Position numbers and translations under genes: made by a program. A DNA stretch of 37,305 nucleotides from a virus: IMG/VR virus record IMGVR_UViG_3300035698_008027, positions 1 through 37,305 of that record; one strand, 5' to 3'. Positions 9,324-18,000 of this stretch are shown piece by piece (the stretch's first letter is position 1; each line of letters opens with the position of its first letter). The notes beneath the pieces are model-generated. The model saw only the letters and a list, made by a program, of their open reading frames with translations. It had not been told where the DNA came from and searched no databases.

Positions 9324-9521
9324 ATGAATAGCTTGATTACCAGATTTATATTTTCGCTAGTAGATATTAACCCATCTAAGTTAGCTAAGAAATTTGATGC
9401 GCAAGATAGTGAATTACAGTCCGAAATTGCTGATTTGAAGCGTGAGGTAGACGCTCTTGTTCAAAGTACGGACGAATTTTTAAAAAAATATAAAGAAGAC
9501 TTAAAGAACGCTGGTAAGTAA
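9324..9521 (+). CDS. Small helical protein with coiled coil
   Basis: A 65-residue protein. The N terminus 'MNSLITRFIFSLVDI' is hydrophobic and the rest is a charged coiled coil ('LQSEIADLKREVDALVQS'). AGGA at 9314-9317 lies six bases before the ATG, which supports real translation. It stands between a hub assembly gene and the tape measure gene and may be a hub accessory or tape-measure chaperone. I do not recognise a family. Confidence 0.55.
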   Translation: MNSLITRFIFSLVDINPSKLAKKFDAQDSELQSEIADLKREVDALVQSTDEFLKKYKEDLKNAGK

Positions 9522-9535
9522 TACGGACTGAATAG

Positions 9536-11191
9536 ATGCCATCAAAAAATCCAATAAATGACCTGTCGGCCATTCAATCTCAAATTGAGCAGCTTCAAAC
9601 TTTACTGACAAAAGTTCAGAATAATGGTGTTGAAACTGAAGGCCAGCTTAATGCTCTTATAAAAAAAGAAACTGAACTATTAAAGGAAAAGCTAAAGTTA
9701 CAATCTAAAGCAGTAGATTTGGCCGCAAAAGCTAAAGATATGTTTACAGACCAGGCTAAGATATTCAATGGTCCGCTACTTAAGGGAGCACAGAAACTTG
9801 ATGCCCAATTACGTAGATTACCAATGGGTGATAAGCTTGCCGACTTGTTACAGATAGAAAAGGGCATAGGCCGTATGACGCAAGCATTGGGTGACGCGTA
9901 TGTGAAAAATAAAATGGCTGGTCTAAGTTCATTTAAGGCTATTATGAATGCTGGTAAAATGGCATTTGCTATGATAACTAGGGCAATTGCAGCAACAGGC
10001 ATCGGATTATTGGTATTGGCAGCCGCTGCCCTACTTAAATTGTTCGCGGCAAATGAAAAGAAAGTTCAACGAATTAGAATGGAATTCGGTGTGACGGAAA
10101 AATCCGCCAGAGGATTAAACCTAATGCTATCGAAGAACGGTAAGCTACGTGACCAACAACTGGGAACGTTAACTGCAATGTCAAGTGAACTTGGGTTTAT
10201 GCCCAAAGTGACTAAGTACATGGTTGCTGACGTAACAAAGTTGACTCGTCAATTCAAATTAAGTAATGATGAAGCCGGGCAATTACTTGCATATACACTA
10301 GCTACAGGTCAAAACGTCAGTGAATTTAATTCTCAATTGGAATCTGTACTTGATGCTGAAAATAAAAGAAATACCATTCAAGTAGATGCACGCTCGGTAA
10401 CTAAGGATTTAGTCAAATTATCAGCGGGTGTAAGGATGCAATATAAGGGCCAAACTGCCGAATTGATTAAGCAAGTGGCAATAACAAAACGTATTGGTAT
10501 TAACTTCGAACGTGCCAGATCAGTTGCTCTTGGATTCTTGGACATAGGTTCATCATTAGAATCGCAATTTACGCTAGAAGCACTTACGGGCCAATCATTC
10601 AACTTAGATAAAACCAGAGCATTGGCTTTAAATGACCCTGCTAAAGCTGTTCAATCGGTTATAGATCAGTTTGGCCCGTTCCTACGAAATGCGAATCTAC
10701 TTGAACAGGAAGCATTCGCATCCGCAGCTGGACTATCGTTTGATGAACTGTCTAAGGCTGTTGAAATGCAAGAAATAGCAGCTTCGCATGGGTCTGAAGC
10801 CGTAGCAGCTAAGTTAGAAGAACTTAGAACTCCACAAGAAAAAATTCAAGATGCAGTTATTGGTATACAAGACGCAATATTGAAAAAGATAGTACCAGCG
10901 CTTGATCGTATGGCACGAAGTCGATTATTTGGAGGTAAAGGTAGAAATAGTGTAGCAGCTGAAGCTACAGAAGTAGATGACTTCATTTTACGTCCTGGAA
11001 AACCACCGATTAAATTCAATAAAGATGACTTGTTAATCGGCGGCACAAGTCTGTCAGGTAACAGTGGTGAAACAAACGCATTACTAAAAGAACTTATTGT
11101 AGCTGTACGTCAATCAGGTACTATTACATTGGACAGAGACAAAGTAAACGAAAGCTTGTCGATACGAAGTGTACCCGAAGGATTATCATAA
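9536..11191 (+). CDS. 29: Tail tape-measure / baseplate hub protein (gp29-like)
   Basis: A 551-residue, helix-rich protein, close to T4 gp29 (590). The first 70 residues are coiled coil ('AIQSQIEQLQTLLTKVQ'). Near residues 140-170 comes a hydrophobic stretch 'AIAATGIGLLVLAAAALLKL', typical of tape-measure proteins that are ejected into the host envelope. The rest is a long alpha-helical domain without repeats. It is placed after the small hub genes and before the tube-cap gene, as expected for the ruler that sets tail length. The stop overlaps the next ATG (TAATG). Confidence 0.7.
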   Translation: MPSKNPINDLSAIQSQIEQLQTLLTKVQNNGVETEGQLNALIKKETELLKEKLKLQSKAVDLAAKAKDMFTDQAKIFNGPLLKGAQKLDAQLRRLPMGDKLADLLQIEKGIGRMTQALGDAYVKNKMAGLSSFKAIMNAGKMAFAMITRAIAATGIGLLVLAAAALLKLFAANEKKVQRIRMEFGVTEKSARGLNLMLSKNGKLRDQQLGTLTAMSSELGFMPKVTKYMVADVTKLTRQFKLSNDEAGQLLAYTLATGQNVSEFNSQLESVLDAENKRNTIQVDARSVTKDLVKLSAGVRMQYKGQTAELIKQVAITKRIGINFERARSVALGFLDIGSSLESQFTLEALTGQSFNLDKTRALALNDPAKAVQSVIDQFGPFLRNANLLEQEAFASAAGLSFDELSKAVEMQEIAASHGSEAVAAKLEELRTPQEKIQDAVIGIQDAILKKIVPALDRMARSRLFGGKGRNSVAAEATEVDDFILRPGKPPIKFNKDDLLIGGTSLSGNSGETNALLKELIVAVRQSGTITLDRDKVNESLSIRSVPEGLS

Positions 11192-12702
11192 TGCCAATAA
11201 AACTAAAACAAAATCTAAAAGAATATTATGATTCATACGTGAAGCGTAATCCAACTAATATTGTACCAGGAACGGTAAACAATATAGCTGATATATACGC
11301 AACAGGGTTTACACGTAATATGACTACTAGCCAATTTCTATCGGCTAATAAGGGTGTTCAACTGACAACAACAGGGAAGAACATAACCATTACATCGGAT
11401 GTATCACATAAAAATTATTCGGATGGCAGGGAAATAAAAACATTTAAAAAGAATCTATTCAGTACTAATAATAGATATGGAACAGTTGTATCCACCACAG
11501 ATATATCAACCAGCCCACTAACAAAATATGCAATAACACAGAATTCTAAATCGCCGTTATTAAGGCAATACAGTAAATTTAATTTACGGAATGATTCACC
11601 TGGAAGTTTGGAACCATTTATATTAAGGGGTATTCAAAGATCAGGTAAATCACAGGAACCGCAACGATGGGGAATAGGTGGTTCTGGTATTGGCGCTATC
11701 GATGAACGAGCAGCTCTCGATGTAGTTAGACTTTCAAAATTTGCATTAACACCGAATGGAATTAAGTTTGGTATTAATAAAGCTATATTACAATTATACA
11801 AAGAAACAAGACCATATGATAAAGGCGCTACGTTAAAATCTAAGCCACCGTTTTTCGAAGTTAAGAAAGCAGGGAGGGACTTTAGATTACCACCGCCTGT
11901 TGGATATAATAATAAAAAGCTATCCGATTTAATACCAGCCATCCCAGGGGTAGGAATATTGGATACTAGAAAAACTGATTCGTATGCCACATCAAATACA
12001 ATTAAAGAATTTTTTGGAATTAAGAAGCAAACTGATATTGATGGCATATATGTGGATGAAGATCTATACCAAAACACCCTAAATAACAGTGATTTAATTC
12101 CCATTGGATTCGATAGGTTAGGAGGAAACAAATCAGTATTCAGAGGAACAATATCAGGAATAGCAGATTCATTTAGTCCGTCTTGGGAATCTTATCAATA
12201 TCTAGGCCGCCCTGATAAGGTATATAACTATACTGGCATGGATAGATCACTTGCATTCACATTTGAAGTATATGTACATCATCCAAGAGAATTGAAAGCA
12301 ATGTTTCGAAAGCTTGACTTTTTATCAAAGCTAACAATGCCAAAAATGACTGATACAAATAGGATGATAGGACCATTAATTAAATTAACAATTGGTGAAC
12401 TATATAAGGGGCAACTTGGATTTATAAGTTCACTTAACATATCTCCTAACACAGATATACCGTTTGATTTGGGGTTTGATGATACAAATACAAAACGAAT
12501 TAGAAATGCATTACCTAAAGCGGCCAGTGTAAATATAGGATTCCAATTTATTCACAATACTATACCAACCGACAACCAGGGATTCAGATCATATTCCGAT
12601 TCTGATTTTTTATTGGAAACACCAACAGTATCACCAATTACAACCATAGATTCCGTTTCTGGTGGAAGTACGCTGGGATTGCCAGGCGGACTAACAAACT
12701 GA
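11191..12702 (+). CDS. Baseplate / tail-tube cap protein (gp48/gp54-like)
   Basis: A 503-residue protein. The N-terminal two thirds are not recognised. The C-terminal third has features of tube-initiating proteins: 'SWESYQYLGRPDKVYNYTGM', 'TFEVYVHHPRELKAMFRKL', 'MIGPLIKLTIGELYKGQLGF' and 'AASVNIGFQFIHN', a fold related to the tail tube. In T4 the tube junction proteins gp48 and gp54 follow gp29, which fits this position. It is longer than either T4 protein and may combine functions. The start overlaps the tape-measure stop, so translation is coupled. Confidence 0.5.
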   Translation: MPIKLKQNLKEYYDSYVKRNPTNIVPGTVNNIADIYATGFTRNMTTSQFLSANKGVQLTTTGKNITITSDVSHKNYSDGREIKTFKKNLFSTNNRYGTVVSTTDISTSPLTKYAITQNSKSPLLRQYSKFNLRNDSPGSLEPFILRGIQRSGKSQEPQRWGIGGSGIGAIDERAALDVVRLSKFALTPNGIKFGINKAILQLYKETRPYDKGATLKSKPPFFEVKKAGRDFRLPPPVGYNNKKLSDLIPAIPGVGILDTRKTDSYATSNTIKEFFGIKKQTDIDGIYVDEDLYQNTLNNSDLIPIGFDRLGGNKSVFRGTISGIADSFSPSWESYQYLGRPDKVYNYTGMDRSLAFTFEVYVHHPRELKAMFRKLDFLSKLTMPKMTDTNRMIGPLIKLTIGELYKGQLGFISSLNISPNTDIPFDLGFDDTNTKRIRNALPKAASVNIGFQFIHNTIPTDNQGFRSYSDSDFLLETPTVSPITTIDSVSGGSTLGLPGGLTN

Positions 12703-12709
12703 TAATACC

Positions 12710-13048
12710 ATGTCCAGATATCAATACACAAAGATAAAAAAGTATATAGGTAAAGAACCTAAAATACCCAATCAACTAGCCGGGTTAAATAAGTCACCTC
12801 AAATGAGGGAGTCAACACTATATTCAGCAACTGATCGTAGTAATAATGATTTATATATAATTTCTAAATCTACCGATAGATTAGATTTATTGGCAGATAA
12901 ATATTATAGTGATATGTCTTTATGGTGGATAATAGCACTTGCTAATAGTATGGGTAAAGGTAGTCTATTCGTTACACCGGGAATCCAATTAAGAATCCCG
13001 GCCGACATCCAATCGTTTAAAGATAAATTAAATGAAAATCAAGTATGA
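12710..13048 (+). CDS. 53: Baseplate wedge protein with LysM-like domain (gp53-like)
   Basis: A 112-residue protein. Residues 45-100 form a LysM-like module: 'LYIISKSTDRLDLLADKYYS', 'LWWIIALANSMGKG' and 'FVTPGIQLRIP'. T4 gp53 carries such a LysM-like fold and joins baseplate wedges, and phage tail X-type proteins are similar. The size is about half of T4 gp53 (196), so this is either a reduced gp53 or a tail X analogue. The stop overlaps the following ATG. Confidence 0.6.
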   Translation: MSRYQYTKIKKYIGKEPKIPNQLAGLNKSPQMRESTLYSATDRSNNDLYIISKSTDRLDLLADKYYSDMSLWWIIALANSMGKGSLFVTPGIQLRIPADIQSFKDKLNENQV

Positions 13049-14016
13049 GTGGTATAAGAGGTGTATTTTTAGATCCTATTCACGCCAATATCAGAAATAG
13101 AATTGATATTGAAGAACGTAAGTATGCGAGCAAAGACCCATCTATTCATCAGAAAACGCCTTGGATGCGGCTTACATCCAATGCTAAGAATGTATATGAT
13201 TCTGAAACTAATGATGAACTACATGCAAAGGACTGGGTATTACAGGGTGATGTAGTAAAGAGTGAAGGATTAACACCATACACACGTAAATTATCCGGCT
13301 GGTCAACTGAAGAAGCTGGAACACAATATTCATATGCAAGACGTAATACACCACGTCCAGGAATAACCAACGTATCTATAGGTCAAAAAGGTAAATTAGG
13401 TTCAATTCAAAAAGCATCTATTTCAATAACTATACCATATGAAAAAGACCTTGAATTAATTGAAAAATTTTATATGGTTCCAGGTGTATCATGTGTATTA
13501 GAATGGGGGTGGAGTGACTATGATGGTGGATTACTTAATATATTAGATACTGATACACAGCCGTTAATTCAAGATAAAATACTTAAAAAAATATTATCGG
13601 TCGATAGTCCATTAAATGAACTCTTGGCTAGTAATTTAGGACCCGATGACAATACCGCTGGTAAATACGGTGCTATGCTGGGGGTAATATATAGTTTTCA
13701 ATATTCAGGCCGCGAAGGCGGCGGATATATAGCCAATATAGAATTGATTGCACCGTCCTATTTTTTAGCGGAGCGTCCTATCACGACTAATTATTTGCCT
13801 GACATAATACCAATTAAAACTCCTTCTCTTTATGAAAGTAAGGATGCAATTTTACCAGGTGAATTGATTATCAATGGTAACGCAATAGGCGTCGCCCCCG
13901 ATGATTCTAATAATAATGGATTAGACAATCGATTTGTTGACCCAGGCCGATTAATATCTCCGGAAGAATTGGCGACCATGGGTCTAGACCCTATCCCAAA
14001 AGAAGATGGTAATTGA
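13045..14016 (+). CDS. Baseplate hub-type structural protein
   Basis: A 323-residue protein that starts 'MSGIRGVFLDPIHANIRNRI'. The middle has 'NVSIGQKGKLGSIQKASISI' then 'PYEKDLELIEKFYMVPG' and 'CVLEWGWSDYDGG', a pattern that recalls the first domain of phage tail hub proteins (gp27/gpD type), where a beta barrel handles the central spike. The tail after residue 290 is low-complexity and rich in Asp, Asn and Pro. The following 802-residue protein seems to carry further hub parts, so I infer the hub is spread over two genes. No frameshift joining the two is visible. Family assignment is by motif pattern only. Confidence 0.5.
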   Translation: MSGIRGVFLDPIHANIRNRIDIEERKYASKDPSIHQKTPWMRLTSNAKNVYDSETNDELHAKDWVLQGDVVKSEGLTPYTRKLSGWSTEEAGTQYSYARRNTPRPGITNVSIGQKGKLGSIQKASISITIPYEKDLELIEKFYMVPGVSCVLEWGWSDYDGGLLNILDTDTQPLIQDKILKKILSVDSPLNELLASNLGPDDNTAGKYGAMLGVIYSFQYSGREGGGYIANIELIAPSYFLAERPITTNYLPDIIPIKTPSLYESKDAILPGELIINGNAIGVAPDDSNNNGLDNRFVDPGRLISPEELATMGLDPIPKEDGN

Positions 14017-14040
14017 GTTGGTTTTTAAATTAGAATATAA

Positions 14041-16449
14041 ATGGACGACATAAAAAAAATATTATATCATATTAACTATCCATACGATAGTGATTTGGGT
14101 ATAGATGATCCCAATCGATTTTTCACCAAAGTAGCAGCAGAAGCCATACTTACGGAAAAAGATGTATATTATAGATACCGATACGTAGATAATGGTAATA
14201 TATCAAACAACCGTACTAACTCTGATACTCTTAGTGCTACCGATAAATATATAATACTCGATGAAGATGATACTGTACAGGGATTAACGTTATATCTACC
14301 ATACAATGACACGAATACTGATACTGATAATAAAGAACCAGCATCAAATTATTCATCGCCTGAAACTTCTGGGCCTGACAGTAGTACGACTACAGCACCT
14401 GCAAATAATACACCTACCACTGAAAATGTAACTAAATCTCAAACTTCATTAGATTTATTACATCCGGTAACAAAACAAGCCGTGGTGAAGGTGATAACCG
14501 AAATGAAAAATCAAGGATTTAATCCTAGAATAATGGAAACTTACAGAAGTACGGCTCGGCAGGAACATCTCAATAAAGGTCCGAATACTCAAGTAAATTT
14601 TGGGTATCATAACTTTGTAAATTCAAAAGGAAAGCCGGCTGCCCAAGCGGTGGATATTGCTATACAACTCCCGCGCGGCGCAACCATAGATGAAATATAT
14701 CCGCCCAATTTAGACCACCCATTTTGGGTAGCATTGGGCCGAGCCTATTTAAATAACGGAATGGAGTGGGGCGGCAATTGGCGCAATCCTGATGCCCCTC
14801 ATGGCGAAATGAAAAAGAAACCGGGTCTTAATTTCCGCGGCGATGGATACAATACTCTATATAAAAATTCAGATGATGCATTGACAGTAGCTACTAAGCT
14901 TGGTTCTGTGGCTTCCATCCCCGGCGAAGTAACGGTATCAGCTAAATATAGAATGTTTGTAACTTGGGGATTTATCGAAGATTATTTATTAGCGTATATA
15001 AATACTCCGATAAATAGTAGAATATATAATGAAAGTGAAGCACGTGTAGAATCAAATCAAATATTAAACTTTACTGAATTAAGATCATGTGACTTAGATG
15101 TATGTATGTTACCTGGACAAGAATTCATGCCTCAGACTCAAACGGTTGATATTGCCGGAGCATCCACACCAGTTATTAAAAATAGTAGTAAAAACTATGT
15201 AAACAAAGAACACAATATATATCCATACCAACGTGTACTTTCACCAGAAACATCGGCCGCTGGCCCACCAGAGCCAATAGATTACAAGTTTGCAGATTTT
15301 ACTGTTCCAGGTAATCCAAAGAGAGGATATTTACGAAATATTGCCGTTAATGTTTCTTATATTGAACGTATATATAATTCACTTGGTAATAACCCACGCT
15401 TAAATGATTTTATCAATCGACTGTTAAGTGGAATTAATGAATCATGTGGTAATCTTTGGGAATTTTCAATGGCCGGGAAACCATATGACCAAACAGGCCT
15501 TGCCGTATATGATACTAATTGCATCAACGCAGATATAATTGATTTGATAAAATCAAAAAACGCGTTACTTGACTTTACTATTAAGCGTCCGTTCTTAAAG
15601 AGCCTTAACATGACAACTAATCTATCCGATAGATTAGCATCTGCAGCGTACGCTTCTTCACTTGGAGCATCATATTCTACTGAATTAAAAGATGGATCTT
15701 TTTTCACATTGTACGGTCATAACAACGACCAGATAATAGTGGATAAACTTAGAAATAAAATACCACCTACGACTACTAATGCCACACCTGATTTAATAAC
15801 AATAGATCAGTCAAACGAAGCGGCCGGTGAAATAAATCCAGTACTTGAATATTTCAACGATGTATACATATACATAAATTCAGGACATAAAAAAGGTGCA
15901 GCAAAATCGTCACTTGTTAATCTTGTTAATAAATTTAAGAATAGTACTGACGGATTAGATTTCAAGCCTCTGGCAAGCCTTCAATTGTCAATTGTAACAC
16001 CGGGAATCACTGGAATTTACATGGGTAATTCATTTACAGTAGAAGGTATTAATGAAGGAGGATGGCTTCCAGACAGATATAAAGCTAATACATTGTTTCA
16101 ATGTAATGAAGTATCACACACAATTGATACTACTAAATGGGAAACTAATATTAGTACACTGCTAAGACACAAGCCAGCAGTTCGCATCAAATACATAGAA
16201 GATGCTAATTTCTTTGCAGATTATATTAATGACGTTGACTTAGATTTCGACCTACGAAGCGGGAAAAATACTACTGCTCAAGCTCCAATGGCACCGCGCC
16301 GGAGAAATCGACTTAAACAACTAATGGATTTAAGAACAAACGGACAGGCTGCTGGTGTAGGATCAGCCGTAGCTGCAGGCGCCAGCGTAGTTGGATTGTT
16401 ATATAAAATATACAAACGTACACCTAAACCATCAGGAAAAGTACAATGA
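14041..16449 (+). CDS. Baseplate hub protein with embedded M15 (VanY/CwlK-like) peptidase domain
   Basis: An 802-residue protein. After a Ser/Thr/Asn-rich linker (about 90-135), residues 140-260 form an M15-type peptidase: 'LLHPVTKQAVVKVITEMKNQ', 'METYRSTARQ', zinc ligand His190 in 'FGYHNF', Asp205 in 'AQAVDIAIQ' and His254 in 'PDAPHGEM', with 'GMEWGGNW' just before. Such enzymes cut peptide bonds in peptidoglycan stem peptides. Residues 300-760 look like a structural hub region ('FVTWGFIEDYLLAYI', 'LNFTELRSCDLDVCMLPGQ'). I infer it replaces the lysozyme of the T4 spike gp5, opening the wall as DNA enters. The C terminus (785-802) is basic. It is followed by an ATGA-type overlap with the next gene. 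Confidence 0.7.
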   Translation: MDDIKKILYHINYPYDSDLGIDDPNRFFTKVAAEAILTEKDVYYRYRYVDNGNISNNRTNSDTLSATDKYIILDEDDTVQGLTLYLPYNDTNTDTDNKEPASNYSSPETSGPDSSTTTAPANNTPTTENVTKSQTSLDLLHPVTKQAVVKVITEMKNQGFNPRIMETYRSTARQEHLNKGPNTQVNFGYHNFVNSKGKPAAQAVDIAIQLPRGATIDEIYPPNLDHPFWVALGRAYLNNGMEWGGNWRNPDAPHGEMKKKPGLNFRGDGYNTLYKNSDDALTVATKLGSVASIPGEVTVSAKYRMFVTWGFIEDYLLAYINTPINSRIYNESEARVESNQILNFTELRSCDLDVCMLPGQEFMPQTQTVDIAGASTPVIKNSSKNYVNKEHNIYPYQRVLSPETSAAGPPEPIDYKFADFTVPGNPKRGYLRNIAVNVSYIERIYNSLGNNPRLNDFINRLLSGINESCGNLWEFSMAGKPYDQTGLAVYDTNCINADIIDLIKSKNALLDFTIKRPFLKSLNMTTNLSDRLASAAYASSLGASYSTELKDGSFFTLYGHNNDQIIVDKLRNKIPPTTTNATPDLITIDQSNEAAGEINPVLEYFNDVYIYINSGHKKGAAKSSLVNLVNKFKNSTDGLDFKPLASLQLSIVTPGITGIYMGNSFTVEGINEGGWLPDRYKANTLFQCNEVSHTIDTTKWETNISTLLRHKPAVRIKYIEDANFFADYINDVDLDFDLRSGKNTTAQAPMAPRRRNRLKQLMDLRTNGQAAGVGSAVAAGASVVGLLYKIYKRTPKPSGKVQ

Positions 16450-16919
16450 TTATCACCGACAGAGAATTAAAAATGTTCTTTACTAAAAATAAAGATAAAA
16501 TACTTGCTGGATCTCAATACCTTTCAGAAGTAATTTCATATTATCCAATACCATCTGATACAGATTATACCAATGGTCAAATGGATCGATATTTTGTTAA
16601 AAGATATGATTCGAATCCGATTGAAGTTAGTAAGAAATTTTACAACACTAAATTCAGTAAGTTATCAAAGGGGTTATATTTTCGAGGTACGTTAAAGTGG
16701 TTTTTATCTGATACATCTAATTTGGTTGCACCGTATACGATTGGAACTACGTCAGCAAAGGATAGAAATATATCTGAAATACATAGACTTAATGTACAGC
16801 TACCTGGTCTTAAGCTACATTTGAATAATCCATTACAATTTAATGCATCTGATGTAGATGTACGTATAGGTCGTATAGGTGGTGAATCATTGGCGCCAGG
16901 TCGAATCCCAAGACGATAA
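16446..16919 (+). CDS. Unknown small protein, likely tail/baseplate
   Basis: A 157-residue basic protein ('MIITDRELKMFFTKNKDKIL' to 'GGESLAPGRIPRR') with no recognised motif. Its start overlaps the stop of the hub-peptidase gene, so the two are translationally coupled and probably act together. It is the last gene before a promoter and a change of gene content, so it likely closes the late structural operon. A minor baseplate or head-tail part is the simplest guess. Confidence 0.45.
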   Translation: MIITDRELKMFFTKNKDKILAGSQYLSEVISYYPIPSDTDYTNGQMDRYFVKRYDSNPIEVSKKFYNTKFSKLSKGLYFRGTLKWFLSDTSNLVAPYTIGTTSAKDRNISEIHRLNVQLPGLKLHLNNPLQFNASDVDVRIGRIGGESLAPGRIPRR

Positions 16920-16933
16920 TTTTCATAAAGCGC

Positions 16934-16962
16934 TTGGTTTAACCGATTAATATGCCTATATT
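16934..16962 (+). promoter_or_regulatory. Promoter TTGGTT-N17-TATATT of the polA-like gene
   Basis: -35 TTGGTT (16934-16939), exactly 17 bases, -10 TATATT (16957-16962). The start codon of the next gene lies only eight bases after the -10 box, so transcription should begin at or next to the ATG and give a leaderless or nearly leaderless mRNA. The same two boxes with the same spacing occur at 21034, 29544 and 34573. The palindrome AAGCGCTT (16928-16935) overlaps the -35 box. Confidence 0.6.
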
Positions 16963-16970
16963 TACAAACC

Positions 16971-17999
16971 ATGGGAGTCATCAGCGAAATACGATCTATA
17001 TGTGACGATATACAGTTAACTCATTATCTGAAATATAATAGTGCCTTTGACGTTGATACTATTGAAACCGATGCTCATTCGTTCTACAAACGGTTGTATT
17101 GGAAGCGAACCGATGTAGACATGATTATACCTTTATGTAAGCACAGGGAGCGTCTCACACTACTACAGAGCTATTATTCTACCATAGCTGATGACAATCT
17201 TACTACTTCAACGCCGTGGTTATTTTACAAAAATAAGTTAATTCCATATTTTAGAAAGATAGAAGACTCTGGATTATATACTCCAGATGGATATGAGCAT
17301 ACTCATTATAACATATATACAAAAACCGGCCGCCCATCCAATTCCAACGGAGGGGTAAATTACGCCGCTTTAAATAAAGATGATGGGTCACGAACTAGAT
17401 TTAAATCCAGGTTTGAAGGTGGAAAGCTTATTGAATTTGATTACGATGCATATCACTTACGTTTGATATCCACTCTTATTGAATATGATGCACCCGATGA
17501 TAGTTTTCATACACACATGGCTAAGTTATACTATGATAAGGACGATATAACTGATGATGAATATAAGCAATCCAAATCAATATCATTTACAATGTTATAT
17601 GGTGGAATTGCCGATGAATATAGTAACGTAACCTTTTTTAAGTTAATCGATGAATATATTGAACGTCTATGGGTATCGTACATATCGAACGGGTATATTG
17701 AAACACCGATTGCAGAACGTAGATTAAGTGGTGATAATTTTGATGACATGAATCCACGAAAACTATTCAACTATCTCATCCAGGCATATGAAACCGAAAT
17801 GAATGTGTTGATTTTGACTGAATTATTTGATATATTATCTCCGTTAGAATCCAAATTAGTATTGTATACGTATGATTCATTTCTCTTTGATACGAAAAAG
17901 ACTGATATTTATATCAAAGAACTTATTAAGTCAAAATTGCAATTCCCATCGCGATGTAGTGTAGGAAATCATTATGGCTATATGAAGGCAGACAATTGA
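16971..17999 (+). CDS. Minimal family-A DNA polymerase-like protein
   Basis: A 342-residue protein with the ordered palm/fingers motifs of Pol I. 'TKTGRPSNSNGGVNYAALNK' (from residue 117) matches the TGRLSS..PNLQN block. Motif A is 'EFDYDAYHLRL' with Asp157. Motif B is 'KSISFTMLYGG', with Lys202, Phe206, Tyr210 and Gly211 at the canonical spacing. Motif C is 'YTYDSFLF' with Asp302. Departures from E. coli Pol I: the steric-gate Glu710 position is His162, the O-helix Arg754 position is Tyr198, and motif C reads Y-D-S instead of H-D-E. There is no 3'-5' exonuclease and only about 110 residues before the palm. It stands alone between baseplate and replication genes, under a replication-type promoter, in a genome that also encodes a family-B polymerase. 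Both metal-binding Asp are present, so activity is possible; gap-filling or a specialised role is speculation. Confidence 0.7.
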   Translation: MGVISEIRSICDDIQLTHYLKYNSAFDVDTIETDAHSFYKRLYWKRTDVDMIIPLCKHRERLTLLQSYYSTIADDNLTTSTPWLFYKNKLIPYFRKIEDSGLYTPDGYEHTHYNIYTKTGRPSNSNGGVNYAALNKDDGSRTRFKSRFEGGKLIEFDYDAYHLRLISTLIEYDAPDDSFHTHMAKLYYDKDDITDDEYKQSKSISFTMLYGGIADEYSNVTFFKLIDEYIERLWVSYISNGYIETPIAERRLSGDNFDDMNPRKLFNYLIQAYETEMNVLILTELFDILSPLESKLVLYTYDSFLFDTKKTDIYIKELIKSKLQFPSRCSVGNHYGYMKADN

Positions 18000-18000
18000 A

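Noticed and set aside
9616-10002. Long reverse-strand frames, such as this 128-codon one and those at 11634-12131 and 18114-18524
   Set aside because: They mirror real plus-strand genes, have low-complexity or atypical composition, no ribosome sites and no family motifs.
13000-14060. The 323- and 802-residue hub genes as one gene split by frameshift
   Set aside because: The first ends in a low-complexity tail and a clean stop, with three further in-frame stops before a new ATG; no single-base change gives a convincing join.
17905-17914. A fourth ATATTTATAT promoter-like element
   Set aside because: It lies inside the polA-like coding sequence (D-I-Y-I codons). The string is likely by chance in AT-rich DNA, which also lowers confidence in the other lone copies.
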